Numbered from the stretch's first letter, positions 39,179 through 48,745 are shown. The stretch: DNA of 64,000 bases from an uncultured Bartonella sp. (GCA_945285915.1 CALYQL010000001.1:62001-126000), one strand, 5' to 3'. Program-made: numbers and translations. Notes: a model not told the origin generated them from the letters alone.

Positions 39179-40843
39179 TCAACGTAACCCATGAACGGCT
39201 ATACCATTAAAGCTTTGATAAGACCTAAAATAAGGATAAAGCGTCGCCAGTGCACTTCGTAAATTAGACATATTTTTTAAAAAGCTTATACGATTGTTAG
39301 GTTGTTCAATATCAAATAATTTATAAGCTTTCTTTACTGTACTTTTGTCTGCCCCACTCATTAAGAAAATGCGTGTACTATAATTATCAAGCTCATTATT
39401 CGGGAATGGCGCAAAGAATAAATGTGCCGATCCATCAACGGGAGCATTTTCAACAGCAATGGTTATTTTGGCATTTACTGTATTTCCCCATACAAGCCAT
39501 GGCATGGAAATGTCATATAATTCATAAGGATTTGAACGGTAAGCCATAATAGTGAATGAGCCCAAATTTTTAACTGTCTGAAGTGCAGACATGGCCTCGC
39601 TTGTATTTTGCAGCCAATATGGAACCACAATATCAATTGGGGCATCCCAAATTTTTTGCATAGCTGTTAATGTTGACGACCAATCAGCCCACATTTTTGT
39701 CGGGTTGGCGTTTAATGCAGGGACGGAATACGGTTCAATATCATATTGGATTCCGGCAAGTTTTGCATTTTCTGGCAAGCTATTCTGGAAGTTCTTTATG
39801 ATCTGTGTGCGACGTAGAGCGCTTTTCTGCCCTTCCCCACTAATCATTTGTGGATCCCCTTCAACAGCAAAAACGTCGATGTTCTTCTTTCTTGCATCAA
39901 CAATAAATCTTGCCAGACTGTTTTCATCCGCTATGGCATCGTCTTCAATATCTATTTGTATATAGGCTTTTGTTAATCCTATGCTTTGTGCCCAATCTAA
40001 CCAACTGTCAGAAAATTGCATCCAAACCTGTTTGCGCCAAATCCAAGTTGAAAGCGCCTGATTACTGCTGGCATCATCTTTCAATTCAATTTGAATGTCG
40101 GCAATATCAAGGCTTGCATTTCCTGACGGACATTGAATAACGATTTGATCGTTGTTTTGCGCATGACTTTCGATACGGAAAGTATCATAGTCTTGGTTAT
40201 TTCCCGTTCCAGAATATTTAGGAAAATATCCATCATCATTGGACAAAACACCGTTTTTTGGCGATAACCCCATCTTTAACGGTTGGCTCGCTCGTCCATG
40301 CACACTAATGACATAACCGGCACCGTCTGGAAACTTACCAAGCGCTGGCGTTAAAATCAGTCCAGCCGGACGATTGCCTGCCTTACACGTTAAAGAAAAG
40401 CCATTGTTATTGCGATTAAATCGTGAGCGTTCTTCAGCCGAATATACTGTTTCATTCAACTGATCCATCACACTTGATTTAACAGGGATTAAAGGTTCAC
40501 CCTCAAAGTCTATATTATCACCATTCAATGATAATGCATCATCGCTGGACGTTGCAGGGTTATAGTTTAAATATTTATCTTCGATTGAAAATTTATTGCC
40601 ATAATATGTTCCATCAAGTCGGATCATTGATGGTATACCTTTGGCAGCATTTATCTCACTCACCCAAGATAGATAGAGACCGGATGCACTATCCATATTA
40701 GGACATTGTGAATCCTTAATTGAAGAATTTTCACTTATCTGATTATACAAACACAATTTATCAGCTATAGCACTGTCGATAGACATGAACGTTATTGTCA
40801 CTCCTAAAAATAAAATATTATAAATAATTTTTGATATCTTCAT
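39179..40843 (-). CDS. Exported TIM-barrel glycosidase-like protein of the EPS locus
   Basis: A 554-aa protein with a Sec signal (ISKIIYNILFLGVTITFMSI, cleaved near AIA). Residues 140-255 look like a beta-sandwich carbohydrate-binding module. Residues 260-550 resemble a TIM barrel: strand AYIQIDIED (293-301), GIQYDIEPY (364-372) with a GH18-like D-x-E pair at D368/E370, VVPYW (406-410) and TIMAYRS (431-437). It may trim the polysaccharide during export, as PgaB or PelA do. No family is firmly recognised. It is first in the operon, 170 bp before the TPR-barrel gene. Confidence 0.6.
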   Translation of the reverse strand: MKISKIIYNILFLGVTITFMSIDSAIADKLCLYNQISENSSIKDSQCPNMDSASGLYLSWVSEINAAKGIPSMIRLDGTYYGNKFSIEDKYLNYNPATSSDDALSLNGDNIDFEGEPLIPVKSSVMDQLNETVYSAEERSRFNRNNNGFSLTCKAGNRPAGLILTPALGKFPDGAGYVISVHGRASQPLKMGLSPKNGVLSNDDGYFPKYSGTGNNQDYDTFRIESHAQNNDQIVIQCPSGNASLDIADIQIELKDDASSNQALSTWIWRKQVWMQFSDSWLDWAQSIGLTKAYIQIDIEDDAIADENSLARFIVDARKKNIDVFAVEGDPQMISGEGQKSALRRTQIIKNFQNSLPENAKLAGIQYDIEPYSVPALNANPTKMWADWSSTLTAMQKIWDAPIDIVVPYWLQNTSEAMSALQTVKNLGSFTIMAYRSNPYELYDISMPWLVWGNTVNAKITIAVENAPVDGSAHLFFAPFPNNELDNYSTRIFLMSGADKSTVKKAYKLFDIEQPNNRISFLKNMSNLRSALATLYPYFRSYQSFNGIAVHGLR

Positions 40844-41283
40844 TTTTTTATTTCTAATTAATAATAATGTATTATACTCAACAAAACTCTAAGTATTATA
40901 TTCAATTTATAATAATTAGAGTTTTAAAAACAAAAAAATAACGCTTTCCTTATATCCTATTTTTTATTATTTTTCAATATATTTTTAAATTTATTTTTAT
41001 TTTTAAATTTTATTTAGCCATCTATTTTTTTTGAAAAATTATAAAAATACTAAATAATATATATAGTTAATTATTTTATACTCTTTTTCAGATTAAATTG
41101 TTCCATTCAAAATTAGCATATAGCCAAATTATAAAATATGATAAATTAATACTTGTATTTTAATGTCATGTTTGATTTTATGACTGAGAGATTATTGCGA
41201 ATAACTTGATCCATCAACGTCCAACTCAGAATTTTTTCTAAACAAAATTACACGTGATTCATAACAATCTCACGCCATAACAA
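40844..41283. promoter_or_regulatory. 440-bp divergent, extremely AT-rich promoter region
   Basis: It separates the polysaccharide operon (minus) from the TonB receptor (plus). It holds a perfect 10-bp inverted pair AAAACTCTAA (40883-40892) / TTAGAGTTTT (40916-40925), a short pair TTATT/AATAA at 41192-41204, and TTGAT-CC-ATCAA at 41206-41217. Both promoters must be here. The last two sites are close to the TonB start and may be operator half-sites. Confidence 0.45.
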
Positions 41284-43563
41284 GTGAGTATTTGTGCTTA
41301 TTTTTTAACAAAAATATTATGTGGATTGGATATTAAATTGCGCCACCAGATAAACAATTTTCTCTTAAGTGTTTCCAGCTTCGCATTATTATTGGTTGGA
41401 AATAATAATGTTTCTGCACAAACCTCAAGTCCTGGGGCTCCAATCATATTGGATAAAGTCACTGTTTCAAGTGAAACGCCAGCCGATGCAATTCGTAAGC
41501 GATTTGATAGCATGTCTGGTGGTGTCAGTGTTATTGATTATCACGAAATGCCATTGTCATCCAATTTGACAATGGCACGCACTTTGTCGCAAACACCAGG
41601 TGTGGTGGTGCAAAATTTCTTCGGCAGTAATGACCAACCCCGTATCCAGATCAGGGGATCAGGATTGCAGCAAAATCCGGTTGAGCGTGGTATTCTCATC
41701 ATGCAAGATGGCTTACCGTTAAATCGCGCGGATGGTTCTTATATTACCGGATTGGCTAATCCCAAAAATGCCGAGCTTATGGAAGTATATCGCGGTTATA
41801 TGGCCAACAGAATTGGCGCTACTGTGCTCGGTGGGGCTATTAATAGCGTATCTCCAACGGGGTTAAGCCAACCAGGTGCTACACTTTGGGGTAGTGGCGG
41901 TAGTTTTGGCCAATACAATTACGGCGGACAAGTCGGTTTTGCAAAACAGAATGTTGATGCTTTTATAACATTTGATCGTATTGGTCGTGATGGCTTTCGT
42001 GATTACAACTCTTCTGATCGAACCGGTGTTTCTGGCAATATCGGTTTCAAGATCAATGATGTCGTCACCACACGTTTCTTTGCTGGCTATACTGATCTTG
42101 GATTTGATGTTTCCGGTCCTATTAGCAAAGACATGATCAAGAAGCATCCTAAAATGAGTTGGTCGGGACCAACAATTACCCCTGATGGCGTTATAAACCT
42201 TGGTCCTAATGTATGGCGTGATCGTCCCCGTCGCGAAGCAACCCAATTCCGTGTCGGAAATCGTACAACAGTAGAACTGGATGCTCATACATTTGATTTG
42301 GCGCTTGGCTATACCAGAACAGATGATATGTTCCGTTTCCCTATTCCTTCAGGTGTTAGAAATACACAAGGCGGCGATTTTACTGGGCTCTTTCGCTATG
42401 CCTACAGTCCAGATGCGGCAAAGCCATTACCTTTAGTGGAAATTTCAGCACAATATTCAAAAGGGTCGATGGATAGGGATTATTATGTCAATCGAGGTGG
42501 CAGAAAGGGAGAGAAGTTCGGTGATAATGAGCTTGATTCATCAACTTTTTCATTTTCTGCCAGTATAAATATTCCACTATTAGAAAAACTAACGCTTTCG
42601 CCATCCTTATCCTACGCCCATGCAAATCGGGATAATAATGATAAATGGCATGCACCAACGCGCCCGACAATTGCTTATAATCCGCGTATGCCAAACAAGC
42701 TTTTACCAAACGGCGCAGTTCCAACCGATGATACAAGTTACAATCGTTCTTATTCGGGTTGGAGCCCTGCTCTGGGATTAAGCTATAAATTAACGGACAC
42801 ACAAACCATTTATGCTGCCGTAAGCCGTAGCTTTGAACCGCCAACACATGATGATCTTTTGTCGACTATCAATGGTACACCAAACACCAGCGCAGGAAGA
42901 CCGAACCCAGCAATGCCTCGCCTAGTGGCAAAAACTTTTGCCACGCCTGATCTTGATGAACAAACAGCAACAACAGTTGAAGGTGGATGGCGTGGTATAT
43001 TTGACCGTTATTCTTGGGATATTTCCAGTTATTATTCATGGGTTGATAATGAATTATTGAGTTTGCGTGATGTTACAGGTGCCCCACTTGGTGCAGTCAA
43101 TGCTGATAAAACACATCATTTCGGTATAGAAACAGCATTTGGTCTAAAAATAACTGATCGCTTAACAACACGCATTGCTTATACTTATCAAGAATTCCGT
43201 TTTGACGATGACCCAATACGTCATAACAACTATCTTGCAGGCGCACCACGCCATATTGTCAATACGGTTGTGCAATATCAACCTATCGACTCGTGGGTAT
43301 GGCAAAGTAACATTCATTGGATACCAACAAGAACACCTGTTGATAATATGAATACGCTATATTCGGATAGTTATGTAGTTGTTGATTTAAGAAGTGAATA
43401 TCAACTTAATAAAACAGTCAAAATATTTGGAGAAATTACCAATATTTTCAATGAAAAGTATGCTTCATCAACAATCATAGCAGATCAGGCACAACCCAAC
43501 CAAGCTGCTTTTCTTCCCGGAGAAGGACGAGGTTTTTTTGCAGGAATAAAGGCAACCTTTTAA
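41284..43563 (+). CDS. TonB-dependent outer-membrane receptor
   Basis: A 759-aa receptor (about 740 without the leader extension). The signal region is NFLLSVSSFALLLVG ending near SAQ. The plug domain has LSQTPGVVVQNFFGSNDQPRIQIRG split as TPGVVVQNFFG and QPRIQIRGSGLQ, and the 22-strand barrel ends in FFAGIKATF with the terminal Phe. It imports a bulky ligand using TonB energy. The GTG at 41284 is uncertain; a later TTG near 41338 would also give a signal peptide. It is followed in the same direction by an ABC importer and NnrS, so the ligand probably passes on to that ABC system. It is likely repressed or induced by metal or NO, unproven. Confidence 0.85.
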   Translation: MSICAYFLTKILCGLDIKLRHQINNFLLSVSSFALLLVGNNNVSAQTSSPGAPIILDKVTVSSETPADAIRKRFDSMSGGVSVIDYHEMPLSSNLTMARTLSQTPGVVVQNFFGSNDQPRIQIRGSGLQQNPVERGILIMQDGLPLNRADGSYITGLANPKNAELMEVYRGYMANRIGATVLGGAINSVSPTGLSQPGATLWGSGGSFGQYNYGGQVGFAKQNVDAFITFDRIGRDGFRDYNSSDRTGVSGNIGFKINDVVTTRFFAGYTDLGFDVSGPISKDMIKKHPKMSWSGPTITPDGVINLGPNVWRDRPRREATQFRVGNRTTVELDAHTFDLALGYTRTDDMFRFPIPSGVRNTQGGDFTGLFRYAYSPDAAKPLPLVEISAQYSKGSMDRDYYVNRGGRKGEKFGDNELDSSTFSFSASINIPLLEKLTLSPSLSYAHANRDNNDKWHAPTRPTIAYNPRMPNKLLPNGAVPTDDTSYNRSYSGWSPALGLSYKLTDTQTIYAAVSRSFEPPTHDDLLSTINGTPNTSAGRPNPAMPRLVAKTFATPDLDEQTATTVEGGWRGIFDRYSWDISSYYSWVDNELLSLRDVTGAPLGAVNADKTHHFGIETAFGLKITDRLTTRIAYTYQEFRFDDDPIRHNNYLAGAPRHIVNTVVQYQPIDSWVWQSNIHWIPTRTPVDNMNTLYSDSYVVVDLRSEYQLNKTVKIFGEITNIFNEKYASSTIIADQAQPNQAAFLPGEGRGFFAGIKATF

Positions 43564-43595
43564 CCAATACAATAGAATTTTTAATTGTATTGGTT
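43562..43595 (+). terminator. Perfect 12-bp hairpin after the TonB receptor gene
   Basis: AACCAATACAAT (43562-43573) pairs perfectly with ATTGTATTGGTT (43584-43595) around a 10-nt loop. It begins inside the stop codon. No T-run follows, so it may be a partial attenuator or 3'-end stabiliser between receptor and transporter genes. Confidence 0.55.
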
Positions 43596-43677
43596 CAACA
43601 AAAGAATAAATTATGCGATGGCATAGGTTTACTTCATATCAATTTAGTTTATTCCTGATGTATGTAAAAGGTGAATT

Positions 43678-44661
43678 ATGTATATCGCTAGCCGTCGTAG
43701 TTTTATTTTAGGTGCATCAAGTATTGCTGTTTCTGCAACTTTGTTGAATAAAGCACACTCGCAAGAAAAAGCACCTATTATCTGGGGTCCTCCAGCTGGT
43801 CCTTCGATAATTGCTGCATATGCGGTTAAAACTGGTATGTTGAATGACATTATACCAGAATGCCAATTCAAAGTTTGGACAAGCCCAGATCAAATACGTG
43901 CAGGTTTTGCGTCGGGTTCAACCACAATGGCTATTTTGCCAAGCTATAGCGGTGCCAATCTTTATAATAAAGGGCTTGGTGTACGATTGGCCAATATTCT
44001 AACGGACGGGCTGATCTATATTATCGCACCGCAAGCATCCAATATAAAAACTCTGTCAGACCTTGTTGGTAAAAAGCTGGCAGTGCCTTTCAAAAATGAT
44101 ATGCCTGATTTTGTTATTCAAACAATATTGAAAGCAAATAATATATCTCCGACAGCCGTTGATATACGATATATGGGCAGTATTCCTGAAGCGATGCCAC
44201 TATTAATGATGGGCAAAGTTGATGCCACTGTCATGGTCGAACCTGCCTGCTCGGCTATTATTTCCATGAGTGCTGCAACACCCAAAAAGATTGAACGTGT
44301 TCTTGATGTGCAGCAATTGTGGAAGAAGGTAGCCAATACAGATGTTATTCCGCAAGCAGGCCTATTTGTCGGTAAAGGTTTTGAAGGTGATGCGGGGCGC
44401 ACGAAAATCGAAGAGATGAACAAGGTATTTTCTGCTGCGCTTGATGAAATAAAACAAGATCCTGAAAAAGCTGCCGAGAAAATAGCTGGTGTTTTAGACT
44501 TTCCAACACATCTTGTTGCCTCATCAATAGCATATAGCCATTTGGTGGTTCATAATTCTAAAGAGGCTAAACCGTCTTTGGAAGGATTTTTTAATATTTT
44601 GTTGCAGCAAAACTCTGCAATTTTAGGTGGGAAACTTCCTGATAACGGATTTTATGCCTAA
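43678..44661 (+). CDS. Tat-exported ABC substrate-binding protein (NMT1/SsuA-like)
   Basis: A 327-aa periplasmic binding protein with a twin-arginine signal, SRRSFILGASS, and cleavage near AHSQ. The mature part has the type II fold of the nitrate/taurine/SsuA superfamily: APIIWGPPAGPSI, AGFASGSTTMAILPSYSGAN and GKVDATVMVEPACSA. Tat export implies folding, perhaps with a cofactor or metal ligand, before export. It feeds the permease and ATPase encoded next. Ligand is unknown; the TonB receptor upstream suggests a molecule too large or scarce for porins. Confidence 0.82.
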   Translation: MYIASRRSFILGASSIAVSATLLNKAHSQEKAPIIWGPPAGPSIIAAYAVKTGMLNDIIPECQFKVWTSPDQIRAGFASGSTTMAILPSYSGANLYNKGLGVRLANILTDGLIYIIAPQASNIKTLSDLVGKKLAVPFKNDMPDFVIQTILKANNISPTAVDIRYMGSIPEAMPLLMMGKVDATVMVEPACSAIISMSAATPKKIERVLDVQQLWKKVANTDVIPQAGLFVGKGFEGDAGRTKIEEMNKVFSAALDEIKQDPEKAAEKIAGVLDFPTHLVASSIAYSHLVVHNSKEAKPSLEGFFNILLQQNSAILGGKLPDNGFYA

Positions 44662-45476
44662 TGTTCAGACAAAAATTACTTTCTCATTTCGTCTGGTTGA
44701 TACGTTATTTTTGGGGAGGTTTTGCGGGGCTAGCTGGCTGCTTTTGCTTTTTGGCAGTTTGGCAATTAGCATATGAAATTTACGGTAGTTATGTTTTACC
44801 GTCACCTCAACAAACATTAGATGCAATGTTGCAGTTATTCCAATCTGATACGTTTGTTGAAATGGCGTCATTAACGGCTGAACGTTCATTTTATGGTTTT
44901 ATCATCGCTGCAATTGGTGGAACCATTACGGGTGTCTTATGCGGATATTCTTTTGCGGCTATCCGTCTTATGCGTCCAATTATTATTATTTTGTTGGGTG
45001 TACCGCCGATTGGCTGGATTGTTCTTGCTTTGATATGGTTTGAAAGCGGTAGTGGCTCTGTTGTCATGACAATCGCTGTGGCATCATTTCCGTCTATTTT
45101 CATCAATGGTTTGCAAGCCATAGCAACGCGTAATCGAAATCTGGATCAAATGGCGCGCGCATTCCATGTCGGCATTTTCAAACGTTTTCGTACAATTACA
45201 TTTCCACAAATGGTTTCCTATATTTTTCCGGCATGGTCGCTTGCTGCCGGCAGCGCATGGAAAGTTGCGCTCATGGCAGAACTTCTTAGCTATTCGGGAG
45301 GGCTTGGTGGCATTTTAGGACAAGCAAGAGGCACCTTTGACGTGCCCCAAGTTACGGCGATTATCATGACCATTGTATGCTTTGCACTTGTGACAGAATT
45401 TGGCATTATCTATCCTATTCGGGAATTTTTTGAAAATTGGCGACATGCTGATGAGCCTTGGGGTGTCAGACGATGA
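44661..45476 (+). CDS. ABC transporter permease
   Basis: A 271-aa BPD_transp_1-type permease with about six helices. The cytosolic coupling segment is near residues 160-190 (LDQMARAFHVGIFKRF), and the C-terminal half has AAGSAWKVALMAELLSY, a SsuC/TauC family trait. Its ATG overlaps the last base of the binding-protein stop, and its own stop overlaps the ATPase start (ATGA). Confidence 0.88.
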   Translation: MFRQKLLSHFVWLIRYFWGGFAGLAGCFCFLAVWQLAYEIYGSYVLPSPQQTLDAMLQLFQSDTFVEMASLTAERSFYGFIIAAIGGTITGVLCGYSFAAIRLMRPIIIILLGVPPIGWIVLALIWFESGSGSVVMTIAVASFPSIFINGLQAIATRNRNLDQMARAFHVGIFKRFRTITFPQMVSYIFPAWSLAAGSAWKVALMAELLSYSGGLGGILGQARGTFDVPQVTAIIMTIVCFALVTEFGIIYPIREFFENWRHADEPWGVRR

Positions 45477-46204
45477 AGCTTGAAATGCAAAATGTTTCCT
45501 TTTCCTATCTTGGTCGGAACGTCATTCAAAATCTCAGTTTTCATTTAAACGCACATGAAACACTGGTTATTCTAGGGCCTTCGGGAACAGGAAAAACAAC
45601 AATTTTGCAATTGGCTGCTGGATTGCTTCAACCCAATAAAGGCAGAATTAAACGAGATTACAAATGTCAGGCTGTTGTATTTCAAGAACCAAGATTATTG
45701 CCTTGGAAAACGACATATGAAAACATTGGTTATGCACTTGATGCAAACACTTTTGGCAATGCAAAACATAATCAAATTATCCAATGCGCTTTAGATGTTG
45801 GTTTAGATTTAAATGATATGGGTAAATTTCCAGCTGCATTATCAGGCGGTATGCGCCAACGTGTTGCTGTCGCCCGCGCACTTGCCGTAAAACCCGATAT
45901 TATATTTTTCGATGAGCCGTTTTCTGCTGTCGATATCGGATTGCGCAGAAACTTGCAGAATATCATTATCGAACAGACCAAATGCCAAGGGTTTTGTTCT
46001 TTATTTATAACCCATGATCTGCATGAAGCATTGCGGATAGCCCGTCGCATAATTCTCATTGGTGGAGATCCTGCCGAAGTTCGTGCTGAACGACATATAG
46101 CAGGCGTTCCTGGTGAACGAACCGAACGTGAAATATTTGAAATGTCAGAATATTATATGCAAGACCCCGATTTTTATAACCTCTTATACTGTGATAAGGA
46201 ATGA
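45473..46204 (+). CDS. ABC transporter ATPase
   Basis: A 243-aa nucleotide-binding subunit with Walker A GPSGTGKTT, Q-loop VVFQEPRLLPW, signature LSGGMRQR and Walker B IIFFDEPFS. It is the energy-coupling subunit for the upstream permease. ATG at 45473 is chosen because it overlaps the permease stop; an upstream start would run 15 bp into the permease. Confidence 0.9.
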   Translation: MKLEMQNVSFSYLGRNVIQNLSFHLNAHETLVILGPSGTGKTTILQLAAGLLQPNKGRIKRDYKCQAVVFQEPRLLPWKTTYENIGYALDANTFGNAKHNQIIQCALDVGLDLNDMGKFPAALSGGMRQRVAVARALAVKPDIIFFDEPFSAVDIGLRRNLQNIIIEQTKCQGFCSLFITHDLHEALRIARRIILIGGDPAEVRAERHIAGVPGERTEREIFEMSEYYMQDPDFYNLLYCDKE

Positions 46205-46208
46205 GGTC

Positions 46209-47405
46209 ATGGAGGTTGTTAAAACTTTCAGAAAAGCAATAGATCATAGTCCCTTTTTAAAAGAAGGCCTTTTTTTCTTTTTCCCTGTATCTGCTTGTTA
46301 CGCGGTCTTAATGCCCCTTATCTGGGTTGGCATTTATCAATTATCCTATCCGGATATTGAATTGATACCCCCGCAGCAACTGCATTCCCACGAGATGATC
46401 TTCGGATTTTACACCGCCGCTCTTGCTGGTTTTTTATGTTCTGCTGTAGCGGAATGGACAAATACAAAACCACGCAGAGGAAAACAGCTGATATTGCTGC
46501 TATTGCTGTGGTTGCCAGCGCGCTTTATTGGTTTTTGGGGCGCGGATAGTTTTATCCTTATTAGTGGCTTTTTTGATCTTTGTTTTTTAGCTTTGCTACT
46601 GTTTTTTGTTGCATCACCCATCATACAAACACGGCGGTGGCGTAGCTTGTCTTTTGCCCTTTGGTTGGCAGTATTGTTGATTTTAGATATTGCTTTGTAT
46701 TATTCGTGGTGGACAGAAAATATAGAGCTTTCCTCACGAATATTATGGGCATTTATATGCGTCTATATTATTCTATTTTCATTATCAGTTACGCGTATCA
46801 ACACGGTTGTTGCCAATCTGGCATTAGACCCTACTGGCGAAACCAGCCCTTATAGACCGCATCCAGGGCGACGCAATTTGGCGGCTTTTTTAACAGCATT
46901 ATATGCGTTGTCTATGTTGGTATTGCCGCAATCACAAATGCAATATTATTTGGCTTTTGCGGCAAGTGCTGGCTTTATGGATAGGGCAGCAGAATGGTTT
47001 ATTGGCAAGGCTGCATTTAAAACGGAAGTTCTTTGCCTTATGTTGGCCAATATAAGTGCTAGTCTTGGTTTTCTTCTTATTGGATTATCAGGATTTAATA
47101 GTGAAATTTCACCATATCTTGGGTTGCATATATTAACAATCGGATCATTGGGGTTAGCGGTATTGGGAGTATTCACTATCGCAGGCCTACGCCATTCCGG
47201 AAGAACCCTGATTACAATACCGTGGCAATCCAAGATGGCCGTTTTACTCATTGTTTTGTCGGCTATGTTAAGAATTGCTCCAGAATTATTGAATAATTTT
47301 TCACTCAATGGCTACCACTATCTAATATCCAGCTTGTTATGGAGCTTAGCATTTATATTATGGCTATGGGGATATATTCCGCTGATAAAACATCAACTAA
47401 AGTAA
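46209..47405 (+). CDS. nnrS: NnrS family haem/copper membrane protein
   Basis: A 398-aa protein with about 12 transmembrane helices, of the NnrS family, implicated in resistance to nitrosative stress. Candidate haem/metal ligands sit in QQLHSHEMIFGFYTAAL near residue 60 and GLHILTIGSLG in the second half, where the family has conserved His. The ATG at 46209 has AAGGA (46196-46200) 8 nt upstream. It begins 4 bp after the ATPase stop and is the last gene of the TonB-ABC-NnrS unit. Confidence 0.85.
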   Translation: MEVVKTFRKAIDHSPFLKEGLFFFFPVSACYAVLMPLIWVGIYQLSYPDIELIPPQQLHSHEMIFGFYTAALAGFLCSAVAEWTNTKPRRGKQLILLLLLWLPARFIGFWGADSFILISGFFDLCFLALLLFFVASPIIQTRRWRSLSFALWLAVLLILDIALYYSWWTENIELSSRILWAFICVYIILFSLSVTRINTVVANLALDPTGETSPYRPHPGRRNLAAFLTALYALSMLVLPQSQMQYYLAFAASAGFMDRAAEWFIGKAAFKTEVLCLMLANISASLGFLLIGLSGFNSEISPYLGLHILTIGSLGLAVLGVFTIAGLRHSGRTLITIPWQSKMAVLLIVLSAMLRIAPELLNNFSLNGYHYLISSLLWSLAFILWLWGYIPLIKHQLK

Positions 47406-47475
47406 TAGCAGCAAAGCCCATTTTACTGCCGCGTATACTTAAAACTATATAGGTGTTTTAAACTAGGAAAATTTA

Positions 47476-47551
47476 TGGTGCCGCATGCCGGAATCGAACC
47501 AGCGACCCCATCATTACGAATGACGTGCTCTACCAACTGAGCTAATGCGGC
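47476..47551 (-). tRNA. tRNA-Thr(CGT)
   Basis: A 76-nt tRNA on the minus strand. Acceptor GCCGCAT pairs with ATGCGGC, the D-arm is GCTCAGTTGGTAGAGC, the anticodon loop TTCGTAA gives CGT, the T-loop is GGTTCGATTCC and the CCA is encoded (47476-47478). Confidence 0.95.
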
Positions 47552-47711
47552 ACAGACCCTAATAATACTATATCTATAAGAGTCGTTGACGGGGTGATAA
47601 CCAAAAGCATTAAGGAAAGCAAGAGGACAATTTACAACTTAATTATTTTTCGTTTTCTACAAACAAATTAATAACATTCAATAATAATAAGTTGTCATTT
47701 TTACGATTGGT

Positions 47712-47740
47712 TTGCCAATTTTGCTTACACTCTTTATTGT
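47712..47740 (+). promoter_or_regulatory. Probable sigma-70-type promoter
   Basis: TTGCCA (47712-47717) and TATTGT (47735-47740) are separated by 17 bp, 21 bp upstream of the membrane-anchored protein gene. It would serve the gene at 47762 and the haemoglobin and slyX genes after it. Confidence 0.4.
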
Positions 47741-47761
47741 AGTGTAGTAGCGGATCATACA

Positions 47762-48742
47762 ATGGGAGTGGGACTATTGGCCAGTGCTGAGCAAGCGTTA
47801 CGGAACGCGCTATTAAAAATCGATGCTCGCAATATGGCGATGCGGCGGCGTGTCTATGAATCTGCATGGAATGCGCATGAACGTGCATTGCTAGCCGATA
47901 GATCCCTGAAAGATAGAGACCGCTCAATAAGGCGTGATGCGCTTATGCAGCTTATTCGCTCGATAGAAAGTGAATATAATACAGTATCACCTGAATATGA
48001 AAATCAGGGCAGTGATGCTTCACTGACATCAAATGGTCCGGAAGAGCAGATTAATGTAGAGCTCAACGGCGCATCCAATTTATCGTCGCCTATTCCCCAT
48101 CATAGAGCAGCGGCACGCAAAAGATCAAAGATATTTCTTATCGTTTTACCGGCAGTTCTTGCCATTATTATGATTTGTGTTTTTACAGCCTGGTCTTTTT
48201 TTAATAGTCTATCGGGAAGATCAATCGTAGAACCTCGTTCTGAAATAACCAAGCAAGAAACGGTAGCTGAGCGAAAACTTCCTGTTCGAACAGAACCTTC
48301 CAATAATGAAGGTTGGATAAATGTTTATTATCCCGGTGATGCAACAACGATTAAAACCCAAGGACAGGCTTCATTAAAAATCCTCAATGATGCGGATATT
48401 CCCTATTTGCAAATTTTTGCAAACAAAATGCAAGATGCAGCCATTATCGATATTGGTGCGGGAGCAATAAATGATTTTCGCGGCAAAAAAGTTATGCTAG
48501 ATATAAATATGCGAAGTGATGGCCAACAACCAAGCCAAATGAGCATTACATGTGATTTGGGTAAAGGCCGTAATTGCGGACGTAGACGCTTTGAGGTTCC
48601 TGTCAATCGCAGTGACATTCTTCTTGATATTGATGTTCCTGCCGATGAAACCGAACCTGCAAAATTATTTATAACAAGCGATCTTCTCGGCGAAGGGCAT
48701 GCCATAAATATTTATAATATACGTTTAAAAGCAGCGGAATAG
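47762..48742 (+). CDS. Membrane-anchored protein with periplasmic beta domain
   Basis: A 326-aa protein I do not recognise. Residues 1-110 are charged and helical with many Arg. A single transmembrane helix spans about 124-147 (FLIVLPAVLAIIMICVFTAW). Residues 185-326 look like a beta-sandwich (WINVYYPGD, LKILNDADIPYLQIFANK, HAINIYNIRLKAAE), similar in plan to carbohydrate-binding or jelly-roll domains. Topology places the beta domain in the periplasm. The haemoglobin gene starts 3 bp later, so they are co-transcribed; a functional link is unclear. Confidence 0.6.
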   Translation: MGVGLLASAEQALRNALLKIDARNMAMRRRVYESAWNAHERALLADRSLKDRDRSIRRDALMQLIRSIESEYNTVSPEYENQGSDASLTSNGPEEQINVELNGASNLSSPIPHHRAAARKRSKIFLIVLPAVLAIIMICVFTAWSFFNSLSGRSIVEPRSEITKQETVAERKLPVRTEPSNNEGWINVYYPGDATTIKTQGQASLKILNDADIPYLQIFANKMQDAAIIDIGAGAINDFRGKKVMLDINMRSDGQQPSQMSITCDLGKGRNCGRRRFEVPVNRSDILLDIDVPADETEPAKLFITSDLLGEGHAINIYNIRLKAAE

Positions 48743-48745
48743 AAA

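Noticed and set aside
41206-41217. TTGAT-CC-ATCAA before the TonB gene as an FNR box.
   Set aside because: The spacer is 2 bp, not the 4 bp needed by FNR/NNR proteins. It is kept only as an unassigned dyad.
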